From contig NC_037264.1 in assembly GCF_000002425.4 (NCBI RefSeq), positions 7,851,399 through 7,915,398 of the forward strand: a DNA stretch of 64,000 nucleotides, given 5' to 3'. Source of the stretch: Physcomitrium patens. Lineage: Eukaryota; Streptophyta; Bryopsida; Funariales; Funariaceae. The notes under the pieces were generated by a model. The model made no database searches, was not told where the DNA came from, and saw nothing but the letters and a program-made list of their open reading frames with translations. The translations under genes and the position numbers were made by a program. Positions 33,756 through 44,599 of this stretch are shown piece by piece (position 1 is the first letter of the stretch; each line of letters begins with the position of its first letter).

Positions 33756-35149
33756 TGTCGTATTGTAGCACGAGTATACCGTGAAAATAAAAAGAAAGGG
33801 GAATTTTATTAATGTTCAGTTACCTCGAATATTGGGAGCAACGACCAACTCCAGTGCAAATACTGAGTGGCCAGGTTCAGTCACCCCATTACAGTCAGCC
33901 GGGGCATACTGAAATGCTCCGTTCGATTCGAATAACGGGAGTCAGCAGGAAGGGAAAGGACCAATTCACGGGACGGGTGAGCTTGGTTCGAAGAGCCAAT
34001 TGGATCTAATTTCGAGAATCCAATCCGAGTCTTTTTACCCAATATGAGACTTGTATTGGTCGGGCGATCCAATGCATTCTAATTATGAGAAAATCCAAGT
34101 CTTACTACGGGTCCTCTTATCCAATATGAGACCTGTATTGGTCGGGCAACCCAATGCAGTCTGATTACGGGAAAATCCGGGTCTTACTACTAGACTCTTA
34201 TCCAATATGAGACCTGAATTGGTCGAGCAACTCAATGTGGTCCCGATTACGGGGTTCGATTCTGTTTCAGGCTGTCCTATTCTGTATTTCAGGAAACGTT
34301 GTTTTCGGTAAATGGATCTCTTAAAGGTAAAAATGGAGGAGAAAGCTTTGATGGCGAGAGCCAATTTTGGATCTAAGCTCTGACGGCGAGAGTAAATTCT
34401 GGATCCAAGACGGAAGATTAAAGAAATTCAGAGGATAAGGTTAGGGGGGGGAATAAGTTTTTGAGGGGGGGTTTTTTTTTTCAGAGCAGAGAGCGGGGTT
34501 TTTTTTTTTTTTTTTTTTTTTTTGGATCAAGGAGCTAGCTTCAAGCTTTTTTTTAAGGTTACTAGTTCGGTTTTCATTGGAGGTTTTTGGAGATTAAAGG
34601 GATTGGAGAGGAGCTTCATGCTTTGGGTCGGGGAAGAAAAGACGGAGAATTGGATTTTTCTTCTTCATAGAGTTTTGGGAAGACTGAGGCAATCGTTGCT
34701 GAAGTCATTGTTGTAATGGTGAATCGGGATTTTTTCTAATGAAGTAGGTTTGATTACTCTTGACTGTTTTGAGAAATCGAGTTACATCTGCGATTGAAGG
34801 ATTAAAAAGGTGTCTATAGGATTGAGTATGCAGAGTGAATGAAATTTATTGGATTAATCTAAGAAGACAGTCAGTGGATACAAGATCGTGAGTATAAAGC
34901 GGTATCGAAGATTAGCAGTTTGGGTTGTTCGGGGTTCTCTGTAACGTCTAGAGACCTACTGGCTAGGACAAAAAGGACTTCGACAAGCAGTCGAAGGGCA
35001 TCGGTATAGATTTACGGTGTATTCTTGCAGTTGTTTATATTCCAACAGTCAAAAATCGATAAACTGCTTGAATATTGGCGAATCTCCATACTACCTTCTA
35101 CAGCCAGACGCCCAGTGCGTTCTCGAGTAGGAAAGCACGTAATACGACA
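33756..35149 (+). repeat. FLDD-gypsy B 3' LTR
   Basis: A 1394-bp LTR, direct partner of 20227-21619, with the same 81-bp-period U3 units and T tract. Confidence 0.92.
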
Positions 35150-36333
35150 CTGCTCCAAAATAATATTGTGGTATTAAATTATGTAAGGCCTTATATGGTT
35201 TAAAACAATCCGGATGCATATAATATCAACGTCTTTGAGATTATTTAATTACAAATAATTTTATAAGTGATCTACTAATCCCTTGTTTGTTTATCAAATG
35301 AGATAAAACTGGTTTTGTAATCATCGCTATATATATTGATGATCTTAATCTAGTAGGCACTACATCTGCATGTGTTACAGCTATTAACCTACTTATATTT
35401 GAATTTGAGATGAAAATGCTAGGAAAAACAACTTTCTGCATTGGTCTTCAGATTATGCATCTAAGAAATGGTAGCATTTTTCTCTACCAACTAACGTATA
35501 TTAGACGAATCTTGTGAAGATTTAATATGATTGATGCTTATCCATTGTCCACACCAATGGTTGGACGTGGTCGTGATGGTCATGATCCATACCGTCCATG
35601 CGAGGAGGAGGAGGAAATATTGAGAGATCAATATCCATACCTTGCATCAGTTGGAGCACTTTTGTATTTAGCTACATCTACAAGACTAGATATTGCATTT
35701 GCAATTAGTATTCTTACAAGACATAGTGCACGTCTAATACTACGACATTGGAATGGCATCAAATATTTATTACGTTATTTAAAAGGTATTGAAGACTTGG
35801 AATTATACTACATACAATCCGCAGATTCAAAATTGGTTGGATATTATGATACAGGATATAAATCTGATACTGCAACAATTAAATCTCAAACAAGATATGT
35901 ATTTTTCAGACATAGAGCTGCAATATCATGGAAATCAATAAAACAAACAATAACTGCAACTTCATCCAACCATGCAAAAATTGTTGCCTTACATGAAGCA
36001 TCTTGAGAATATATTTGGTTGTGATCAATTGATAAATTCATTCAAACAACATGTGGATTTTCATATGATGATTCTCTAACTATCTTGCATGAAGATAATA
36101 GTGCTTGTATTGCACAGATGCAAGTTGGTTTCATTAAAGGTGACAAGAAAAAGCATATTGATCCAAAGTATTTTAGTTATACCTATGACTTGATTATTCA
36201 TCAAGCACTTATAATTAAAAAAATTGAATCTACAAATAATCTTGCTGATCTCTTCACCAAAGCTCTCCCATTGTGCAACCATTATCAACTTACTTGTAGC
36301 ATTGGTATGCGGCGACTTGCTTTTCTTGAATAA
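35150..36333 (+). pseudogene. copia reverse transcriptase and RNase H, C-terminal part
   Basis: The copia pol resumes with KALYGLKQSG, then IYIDDLNLVGT (the YxDD motif of reverse transcriptase) around 35330, and RNase H with GYYDTGYKSD, HEDNSACIAQM and HIDPKYFSYTYDL. Stops occur near 35159, 35516 and 36006. It ends at TAA near 36333, followed by about 210 bp of non-coding sequence to the LTR. Confidence 0.88.
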
Positions 36334-36544
36334 GAAAGTTAATGAGCTCTTTAAATAATTAAAAAAAATAATGTTGTACTCTTTTTCCTTCATCTATGGT
36401 TTTGTCCTTAAATACAATAAGGTTTTTCCTAGATAAGGTTTTAATGAGGCAACAATTGTTGATCTTGCAAGATCACTGAAAAGTATAGATCATAATTCTA
36501 TACAAATTTTATATTATGTAAATATTATGATGAGCAAGGTAGAG

Positions 36545-36812
36545 TGTTGAGATCATTAAATGTAGCCGATGCTTTCCATAATATTTAATGTAGACTACAA
36601 TAAATATTGTAGCTATAGTATTTAGAGTCTAGTGGAGAAGTACTGTTTATCCTCTCCCTTTTTTTCTTCTTGTATACGAGACACAACTAGATCAATAGAA
36701 TTTTATGTGTGAAGCTTTCTCTCCTTAGAAACCCTCTTGTGTGCATGACTTACTACTACTCTTGTGTGTATTACTTACTATTACTCTTGTGTCTTTCTAA
36801 ACATTCTCAACA
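36545..36812 (+). repeat. copia 3' LTR
   Basis: A 268-bp LTR, direct partner of 1336-1605 with about 20 differences, followed by the duplicated CAGAT. Confidence 0.93.
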
Positions 36813-36948
36813 CAGATGAATTAGGCACAGGCACTTGGTTAATGCAGGTAATATTTCCAAATTTCACAAAGAACATGATTCTTTACTTAAAGTTCATATG
36901 CAAAAGCAAAAAATTACTAATTATCTCACAAGACCAGTGAGTTTTGTA

Positions 36949-37031
36949 TCATTTGATTCTTACTTGAGGTTAGAACCTAGAACTCTGTAGCTTATAATTT
37001 GTTGTTCCAAGCTCAAGTAAGAATCAAATGA
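36949..37031. repeat. Perfect 20-bp inverted repeat (hairpin)
   Basis: TCATTTGATTCTTACTTGAG (36949-36968) is exactly inverted at 37012-37031, with a 43-nt loop. Either strand could fold as a stem-loop. No coding role is seen. It lies inside a minus-strand frame of 100 codons (36960-37262) that is not recognised. Confidence 0.75.
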
Positions 37032-37544
37032 CTCAGTCTGGGGCCCAAGACTGACTAATGCGTCGATGATGTTGAAAAATTGGGCAAGTTGAGCATCCTC
37101 GCTGATGCAGTACCATTGATTTTGGATGCCTGTGAAGACACTGTAGACAGTGAAAACAGCGGGAAATAGATTCTGACATTTTTGAGGAACAGTATAGACA
37201 TATTTCTTGCGAATTAGGACAACGTTCTCTCTTTGTTTCAAGGCATGCTTGATATCCAACATTTGGAAATTTGGTGCATTTCATTGCGCGTGATGAATCA
37301 TGTACTGTTATTCAGTCAAGGGACATTCAAAGTTTCAACAGGGAAATGGTATGAGATATCCTTGGTGGGTTTTTATCAATGTTTGCAGTCAAGAAATTCT
37401 TACATTTTTATTTGTATCTGTATAAATAAATTTGAGTGTTGTAAGCTGAGGCAGGAGAATGTTACGTGCATACGCGTACATTAAGAAGGTAACACTAATA
37501 CCTGCATTTTATTGCACAGCTGGTTTTGCATTAAATAACCACAT

Positions 37545-37620
37545 TCCGACTGTGATAGAGATCAAACATTTGATCCTGCGGCCATTGTTTAACCGCCTTG
37601 TCCATTAGGTCACGCGACCC
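37545..37620 (-). other. Degenerate tRNA-like sequence (Arg-type?)
   Basis: On the minus strand, GGGTCGCGTGACCTAATGG then ACAAGGCG resembles the 5' half of arginine tRNAs including the A box (one mismatch). A B-box-like GATCAAATGTTTGATC lies about 40 nt later. The 3' acceptor strand does not pair with the 5' end. It is a tRNA relic or a tRNA-derived SINE head, not a functional tRNA. Confidence 0.35.
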
Positions 37621-37826
37621 ACTTGCGGTTGTGTATGACGTAGTGCTTTCTGATGAACATCATCGTGTGGAGGAGGAGATCTCTATCTTACAAGTAACAT
37701 CACCCTGGTGTTTAGTCGAGCGGTTTGCATTGCAATTTTTTAGTTTAGGATAACCCCAGGATGACTTCAGGGGATTCTCTGTAAGCTATTGTTGAGCACG
37801 TCGATGTCGGCGGAACGATTTGCAAC

Positions 37827-39280
37827 TATGGCGACCACCAAGCTCTACATCGTGTATGTGCCACCATTCCCATTGCACTTGTGACCCAACATGCACTTGT
37901 TTGTGAAATCAGTTTTTCAGATGATTTCGAGATCTCGATCGACCTGAATCGTGAAGAATGTTGTGGCGCGGGTGCGCATGGTTCTGCGATGACCCCTCCA
38001 TTTCTATGCATGGTTGCGGCAGCCCACCTCACAAATGGGGTCTTGTATGAATTTGACTCATCGAAATTGGAACGGCAAGGAACGGATTGTCCGGAGGAAG
38101 ATGCGCAATTGGAGAGGATACCCATCGTGGCGAGCGGTTTTCGCATCTCTCAAAAACCTTCAATCCTATTTTCACACGGAAATATTGGTGGACACCAGGG
38201 GATATGCTGCACGCATTGGGTTTGAGATTTTCCATTGTGAACACTGAAATTTGACAATGAAATCTGTCACGGTGGGTTCAGATATTACTCAATGTACGGC
38301 CACGTTGCGAAAATGGCCGAAGAGATAAAGAAGGGAGCATCGACGGTCGACGGTGTCGAAGCCAGTTTGTTCCAGGTGAGCAGCACAAGCAAACCCATAG
38401 AAAACAATCTTTGCATGATTTTTTTAATAGAATATACGAAAACGAACTTGAAAAACATAAGACTTCGGTAAGCGCAGTGTAACGTTCCTTTTTGTGGGAC
38501 TGGTGATCGGTGGGATAATTCATCAAGGTTCCGGAGACTCTGCCGCCAGAGGTATTGCACAAGATGGGAGCACCGGCGAAGAATGCTGAGCACCCTATCA
38601 TACCAATCGCGCAATTGACAGAAGCTGATGGGTTTCTCTTCGGATTCCCCACACGATATGGCATGATGTGTGCCCAGTTTAAGACCTTCATGGATGCAAC
38701 GGGCGGTTTGTGGCGAACTCAAGCTTTGGCAGGAAAGCCAGCTGGGTTATTTGTATCAACAGGCACCCAAGGTGGCGGCCAAGAAACTTCTGCGTACATT
38801 TTCCTGCACTTCACATACATTCATCAATATCTACTCTATGAACTGTACTCATGAATTCGGAATTCCAGTTCAAATTCAACCTAAGGTTTTTTCCTGGTAC
38901 ACAATCACAAACCCTCGTCCGTTAAAAAGCGCTTTTTAGAGAGATTTCGTGAGAAACCAAAAACGGGAACATCAAATACAATAGGCAGTGAACTAAACAT
39001 CTGTTTTTGAATTGATGGATTCTAACGCTCACCCGTGAATCTGAGCGGCAGGCTGACAGCAATAACTCAACTTGCACACCATGGAATGATATTTGTTCCT
39101 ACGGGATACACTGGAGGTTCAGGGATGTTCAACCTGGCAGAACCTAAAGGTGGGTCTGCTTATGGGTCCGGCACGTTTGCTGGTGATGGCACTCGCCAAC
39201 CTTCCAAACTTGAGCTCGAACAAGCTTTCCATCAGGGCAAGTATGTCGCCAGTGTGGCGAAGAAGCTCAAGCATGGCTAG
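37827..39280 (+). CDS. FQR1: NAD(P)H:quinone oxidoreductase, WrbA/FQR1 type (4 exons)
   Basis: Flavodoxin-like FMN enzyme that reduces quinones by two electrons, protecting against oxidative stress; plant members are cytosolic or plasma-membrane associated. Exons: 37827-37852, 38282-38375, 38528-38793, 39052-39280; all introns are GT-AG (donors GTATGT, GTGAGC, GTACAT). Joined, they give 615 bp, 204 aa, the usual family length, with no disruption. The start ATG gives MATTKLYIV. Visible motifs: [16 protein letters not shown] (FMN phosphate loop), [30 protein letters not shown] and the conserved end [20 protein letters not shown]. It begins about 1 kb from the retrotransposon nest, and its base composition is normal. 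A close paralogue could carry another name. Confidence 0.94.
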
Positions 39281-40635
39281 CAAGATGAGAAATGACAAAC
39301 CAATGCCTGTCAAAACTGCAGAATGTTGGCCTATATCTACGAGAGAACTTACTTTATGTCTTTCGACAAAACAAATGACAATTTTGTGCCAACTCCAAAT
39401 TGCCAACCCTCACCAAATATTAGCTCTTTGCCAGCCATTGTCCATATTCCATATAGCCAAATCATTGTAGGTTGGGTTTGTTGATAAGAATCTATGGTCT
39501 GCACATCACTAACAATTACATCCAATTCAATCACCAAAAAAGAAAATATCAAAATTCAAATAAAGAAAATGAATTTTATCTTAAAAAGAATAGAAAGTTA
39601 CAAAATACATGAAATAATTTACCCAATTCTAAAAAAATTTGAAGATAAATTTATAAAAATTACAAAGATTATTTGGACTCTAATTAAAGAGTTAATTGTT
39701 TTTAGTAATGAAATTCAAAAATCATAAAAATTTATAAAGAAGTTATTATAATGAAATATGTAAAATAATTTACTCTATTCTAAAGATTCAAAGATAATAG
39801 AAATATAAAAGAAGCAAGACTTGTTGCATGTGCTATTATGTTGCTCTATTGCTGAAAAATAAATATTAATGTGTCATAACTTATATAGACTTGATGCCCT
39901 TGTAAAATGTAACTAGACTTGTTGTATTTGAATTTGGTGAAATGTAGTGATTTATAAACATGTTGCTCAAAATAACGTGTAAGGTGTTGTTATTGAAGTG
40001 GTCATTGAGCCGTATTCAAATGATTTTTTTAAAGATCTAAATATAAAATATTATATCCAATTATCTTGATGATCACCAAGTTGCTATTTCTCAAATCTTG
40101 TTTAAAATTCATGCAATTCTTGGAAGTTGATGTTTTTATAAACTTATATCATAAAACAACAAGACATACCAAAAATTCATAAAATCTAATTTAAATATTT
40201 ATATGTCATATTTGAACATTTATCTGTATATATTTTTTGATATAACTAATTTTCTTTAAATATAAAACTTATTCTTATTCAACATTCATTTCATTATTAA
40301 AAATTGGATAATAAAATTTAAATTAGATAAATATTTATTTTATTATAAATATAAATAAAATATTAAAATATTTAGCTTTATGATAGTATTTTACAAAGTT
40401 AATTTAGCTTTAGCTCAAATGTTATGAGTTGTGGCCACTTTCAAGTCCATAAGGCAAGCTAAAGTGATAGAAGTTACAAAACCCACCTTTGGAACCATAT
40501 TGAGACATATATCTTATTTGTTTGAGAAATGATAAAGTAAAATAGCTAAAGTATAAGATTTTTTGTTCCAAAAGGCATCCAAAAGTAGCCGAAAGGCTAT
40601 TATGGACATCAACGTTAGTATTAATAATTATGACA
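39281..40635. other. AT-rich intergenic sequence
   Basis: The 3' flank of the FQR1-like gene, then increasingly AT-rich sequence with no readable gene and no clear repeat boundary. Confidence 0.6.
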
Positions 40636-41105
40636 ATATGAAAAGTTAGATAGAAATAAAAGTAAGTAAACTTGATAATATCTTATAAAAGAACTTCTTA
40701 GAAGCTTTGTAAATGAAGATTTGACTTTATTTATAGGTAATTATTAGGTTAAAAATTTGGATAACAAATTAGAAATGTATTGCACATGTAAAGAACTTGT
40801 GTTATAAGTTACATATATATCTTGTAAGTTGGAGATAAGTCAGATGGTCTATAAAAAATTACCACATATCTCTTTGATTAGATAGCATATGTGGAGACAA
40901 GAGTGAAGCCTTCCTCATTCTTATTAATATTTCTTTTGTGTTCTTGTCTTAGCTTTAGAATCTTTAGTACCTTTGTATTTTGCAATAGCCATTCTAATTT
41001 CTATCTTATGTTTATCTTTAATTTGTCTACTTTTTCTTTTTGAGTGCTAAAAGAATATATTGCTTCTTTAGAGTTTTTTTTTATGATTCATGTCTTAAAC
41101 TGTTT
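40636..41105 (+). repeat. Decayed chromovirus LTR
   Basis: An approximately 470-bp segment repeated in the same orientation at about 46280-46785 (for example AAGAGTGAAGCCTTC). Boundaries are approximate. It is followed by a (TTA)n tract and by the chromovirus leader motif (GTTGTTGATTACC...). A remnant heat-shock-like GAACTTCTTAGAAGCTT lies near 40690. Confidence 0.7.
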
Positions 41106-44060
41106 GAAAAAAGTCTAATTTTTTATTCTTATTTATTATTATTATTATTATTAACATATAAAAATGAATGGATTATATTATTTCTTATTATTGTGTTTTG
41201 AAAATTTAATACTACTCACTTTTAAATTAATATTTTTTAATTTTCTAACATTGATTCTTTCTTATAATAGAATAACTATTCTTCTTTGTAGAAATTTTGA
41301 TTTGATATTAAAAGTTGTTGATTACCTTCTTCTAATTTGACTTGTAGATTTGTTAAAGTTATCTATTATAGACATGCAAAGAATTTTTTTATAGATGATA
41401 TACTTGATAGAAGTAAGAGTAGATCTGCAACTATTACAAATCTTGACAAACTTGCATATATTCTTAAAATAAAAATTTCACATATTAATAATTTCAACTA
41501 TGGAAGTACTATTCTTTGGCATATAGAAGAAATCAATAATGAAGTCTAATGTCTACATTAAGAAATTAAATAATATAGGGAAGCAAGGAAATCAGTCTTA
41601 CAAGTGAATCCAAAATGCATTATTACTACAAGTATAAAGGAGACAAAGATTAGTATGTTAAAGAAGTTTGATGAAACAAGATCAAAATTTTGAAGATTTT
41701 TACAACAAATCAAGTTTTATTTAAAATTACATCCTTTTTGATATCTTAATGGACTTACTCAAGTTGGATTTATATGTAAATTCCTATTTGGAAATGTACT
41801 CTTTTACTTTGTACATTTGATAGAAACATATTTATAACTCCTATATAATCTAAATTCATTCTTAGAATAATTTATAGCCACATTTGAAGAAAATGATCAA
41901 GAAAGAATAAACCTCTCATTAAGCAAAATAAACTCGATGTTGTTAAAAAAGATTGTGTTTATTTTATAGAGAACCTAAGGACACTGCTTAACATTATTTA
42001 AAGAAGTAACACAACTAAAAAATGAGGAGTATAATTGTCAATAAAGACTATGTATTGGAAAACAAATTTGTCCAACTATAATAAAAATTGTGAAGTTGGA
42101 ATCTTGTAGAATATCTAATAAAGGTCCTATTCTCTCTTCAATACTCTCTCCTTGTTTTATAGTACATACTTCTTTAGGACCTAAAAATTACAAAGCCTTT
42201 GCTTCATTAGATTTAAAAGCTTCAACATGTTTTTTAAATGAAGAATTTATTAAAAGATATAATATATTTTTAATAAAAAAAAACAAAGCTTATGCATATA
42301 TAAATTATAAATGATTTTCTTTTATCTTTTAGAAATACTAGCCATAAAATTATTTATATAGAAGTAGCAACAAATAATTATAAAAACTAAATATTATTTA
42401 ATATAATTAAATTACTTTTAAATCTAATTATTTTAGATTTATTGTGGCTAAAAAAATATAATCTTTTGATGGATTGGATTTTTTTACAATCTCAGCTTTT
42501 TTTTATAGCATAATTATGATTTTTTCTGATCAAATAAAAAGTAATAAGTATAATATAATCAAATCCTTATTTTGAGATGTAAGAGGTTTTATGTATGCTA
42601 CAAAAGAATGTTGTCTTTTATTATTTATGCCACGTTTATTCTTAATTTTAAAAAGACTTTAAATGATATTTTAAATTAATATAAATATTATTAGGATATT
42701 TTAAAAAATAAAAATGAAAATATTATTCTATAACATTGTCCTTATAATCATTCACTTCCTCTTCAAGAATGAGCTCAATTGCCATTTGGATCAATCTACA
42801 ACTTAATACAAAATAATTGGCTTCACTCAAGAAATATATTGATGAAAATTTGGCAAAAAAATTGATACACTATTCAAAATCTTTTGTAGGAATTCCTATT
42901 TCAATTAAAAAGAAAAAAGACAAATCACTACAAATGTCCATAGATTATGAAAAACTTAATAAGTTTAGAATAAAAAATATGTGCCTTGTGCCTTAAATAT
43001 TAAAAAATTTTGATTAATTAAATCAAAAAAATATCTATGTAAAAATAGATCTATAAAGAGCATACAATTTAATATGCATTATAGAAAGAAATAAATGAAA
43101 TATTACATTATAGACAAAGTGTGGATATTTTGAATATAGTTTCATACCTTTTGATTGATAAATGTATAAGTAACTTATAAATATCTATTGAGTGATATTT
43201 TTTAAGAGTTTTATATGATTTTATTATTTAATATTATTTAATATTTTAATATATTCTAAAAAAACATAAGAATTTAAATTTAAATTTTATTGTGTATTAC
43301 AAAAATTAAGAGATGCAAGACTTTACACCAAGATAGAATAATATATATAGTATACAAATTAAGTTAATTTCTTAGGATATATCAATTATAAAGCTTTTTA
43401 CATAACATTTTCAAATATTCTTAACTTATACCAAAAAGAAGAAATATAGTTTTTGATAAATAAAAAATAATTCTATTAAATCTTAATTAATTTTAACTTT
43501 GAGCAATAAAATCAATATTGATTTTTTATTTAGCATTTCTTATCAAATTCAATCAATTGTATTTTGAGATCTTTTTGTGCATAATATCAAGAGTATTTCT
43601 TCCAAAGCTTAAGATACTTCTAAGTTTAAATTCAAGGATAACCTTCTTTATTTTGAGGGACACTTATATATTCTAGAAAGCAAAGCATAATTATATGCTC
43701 TTCAAGCTTATTATAATTTTTTAATTACATGGTATTTTAAATACAATAAAATTTTGGAATTAATCTTAAGAGATTTATGGTGGTTTCAAATGTCAAAGAT
43801 GGTTTAAGACTTTGTACAATCATGTATTATTTTTTAAAATCAAAAACTCCTTGTCATTGACCTTATGGACTTTTTTTATCTACTACCTATAATAGAACAA
43901 TTATGATCATTTTTTTTATTTTTATAGATTTTATTATAGATATTTCAATCTCAAATTCTTATGAGTTTATATTTGTGATAGTAAATTGTTCCACTAAAAT
44001 GGCACATTTTGTACCATATACAAAATTATCACAAATAAAAAATAACTAGATTGTTTTTAA
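41106..44060 (+). pseudogene. Heavily decayed chromovirus (gag to integrase)
   Basis: The same protein order as the chromovirus copies is readable through many stops: gag around 41660 (FDGTRSKF), protease at 42090-42310 (ASTCFLNEEFIKRYNI), protease end near 42430 (NLIIL, LWLKKYN), polymerase start near 42740 (an AQLPFG, IYN stretch), RT to 43150, and integrase near 43980 (TKMAHFVPY). Most changes are C to T or G to A, and the region is extremely AT-rich. The element is truncated in the integrase. Confidence 0.85.
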
Positions 44061-44599
44061 TTTTTTTAATTTTTTTATTTGAAAGGACTTCGTTCAAAGG
44101 ATCTATGGATGAGACAATGTGTTTTCTAAAAAAGGAATAAGTCCATTGTCACCACTCTCATCCTTGGAAAAAAACTTCATTGATATAGCCACACCATCAA
44201 CAATAAGTTGCATCCGACATACATACATGAGTTTTGTAGAGTCATCATATGTGATTACTAGGCCTCTTTAAATTGAGACTTTTTTCTAAAATATCCTAAT
44301 TTTCTTAAAATAAGCTTAGCAAGATGTCCTAAAATAAACCTCAAATAATATTCTTTTATATGGTTGAAGGAGGTATCACATGACGCGATCCATGTTGAAG
44401 AATATCAATCTGTAGTCACAACAGTCATATTGAGGAATGCACGTCAAGTTCACCATGGTGAAGGAATTACAGACCTCCAAGAAATTCTCTATAGAGACAA
44501 AATTCAGCCTTGCATCGAACACATGAAATGAGAACACTAACCAAATTCTATCAATGCAATACTTGTTTTGTGAGAAGCTCAACCATAAAGAAGTCAATT

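Larger units (their letters stand above)
20227..35149 (+). mobile_element. FLDD-type gypsy retrotransposon, copy B (inside copia)
   Basis: A plus-strand element with LTRs 20227-21619 and 33756-35149. The flanks CCGC (20223-20226) and CTGC (35150-35153) form a 4-bp duplication with one mismatch; removing it restores the copia frame into SAPK...KALYGLKQSG. Its own length is about 8.8 kb without chromovirus 2 (23459-29607), which interrupts it at GGTTG. It has the same defects as copy A plus its own: an RT active-site change (FLND) and loss of an integrase Asp. Confidence 0.93.
1336..36812 (+). mobile_element. Ty1/copia LTR retrotransposon, outer shell of the nest
   Basis: An old copia element bounded by LTRs at 1336-1605 and 36545-36812, with a perfect 5-bp target duplication CAGAT at 1331-1335 and 36813-36817. 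Without its two nested insertions it is about 5.8 kb. Domain order gag, protease, integrase, reverse transcriptase, RNase H is the copia order. The LTRs differ at roughly 20 positions by eye (about 8 percent), making this the oldest layer of the nest. It is interrupted at 3609 by chromovirus copy 1, inside the pre-integrase LWH-GRLGH motif, and at 20227 by FLDD-gypsy copy B, inside the reverse transcriptase. Many stop codons make it inactive. Confidence 0.93.

Noticed and set aside
37826..38244. Minus- and plus-strand frames at the start of the FQR1-like gene
   Set aside because: They overlap intron 1; the spliced + strand model explains the locus.
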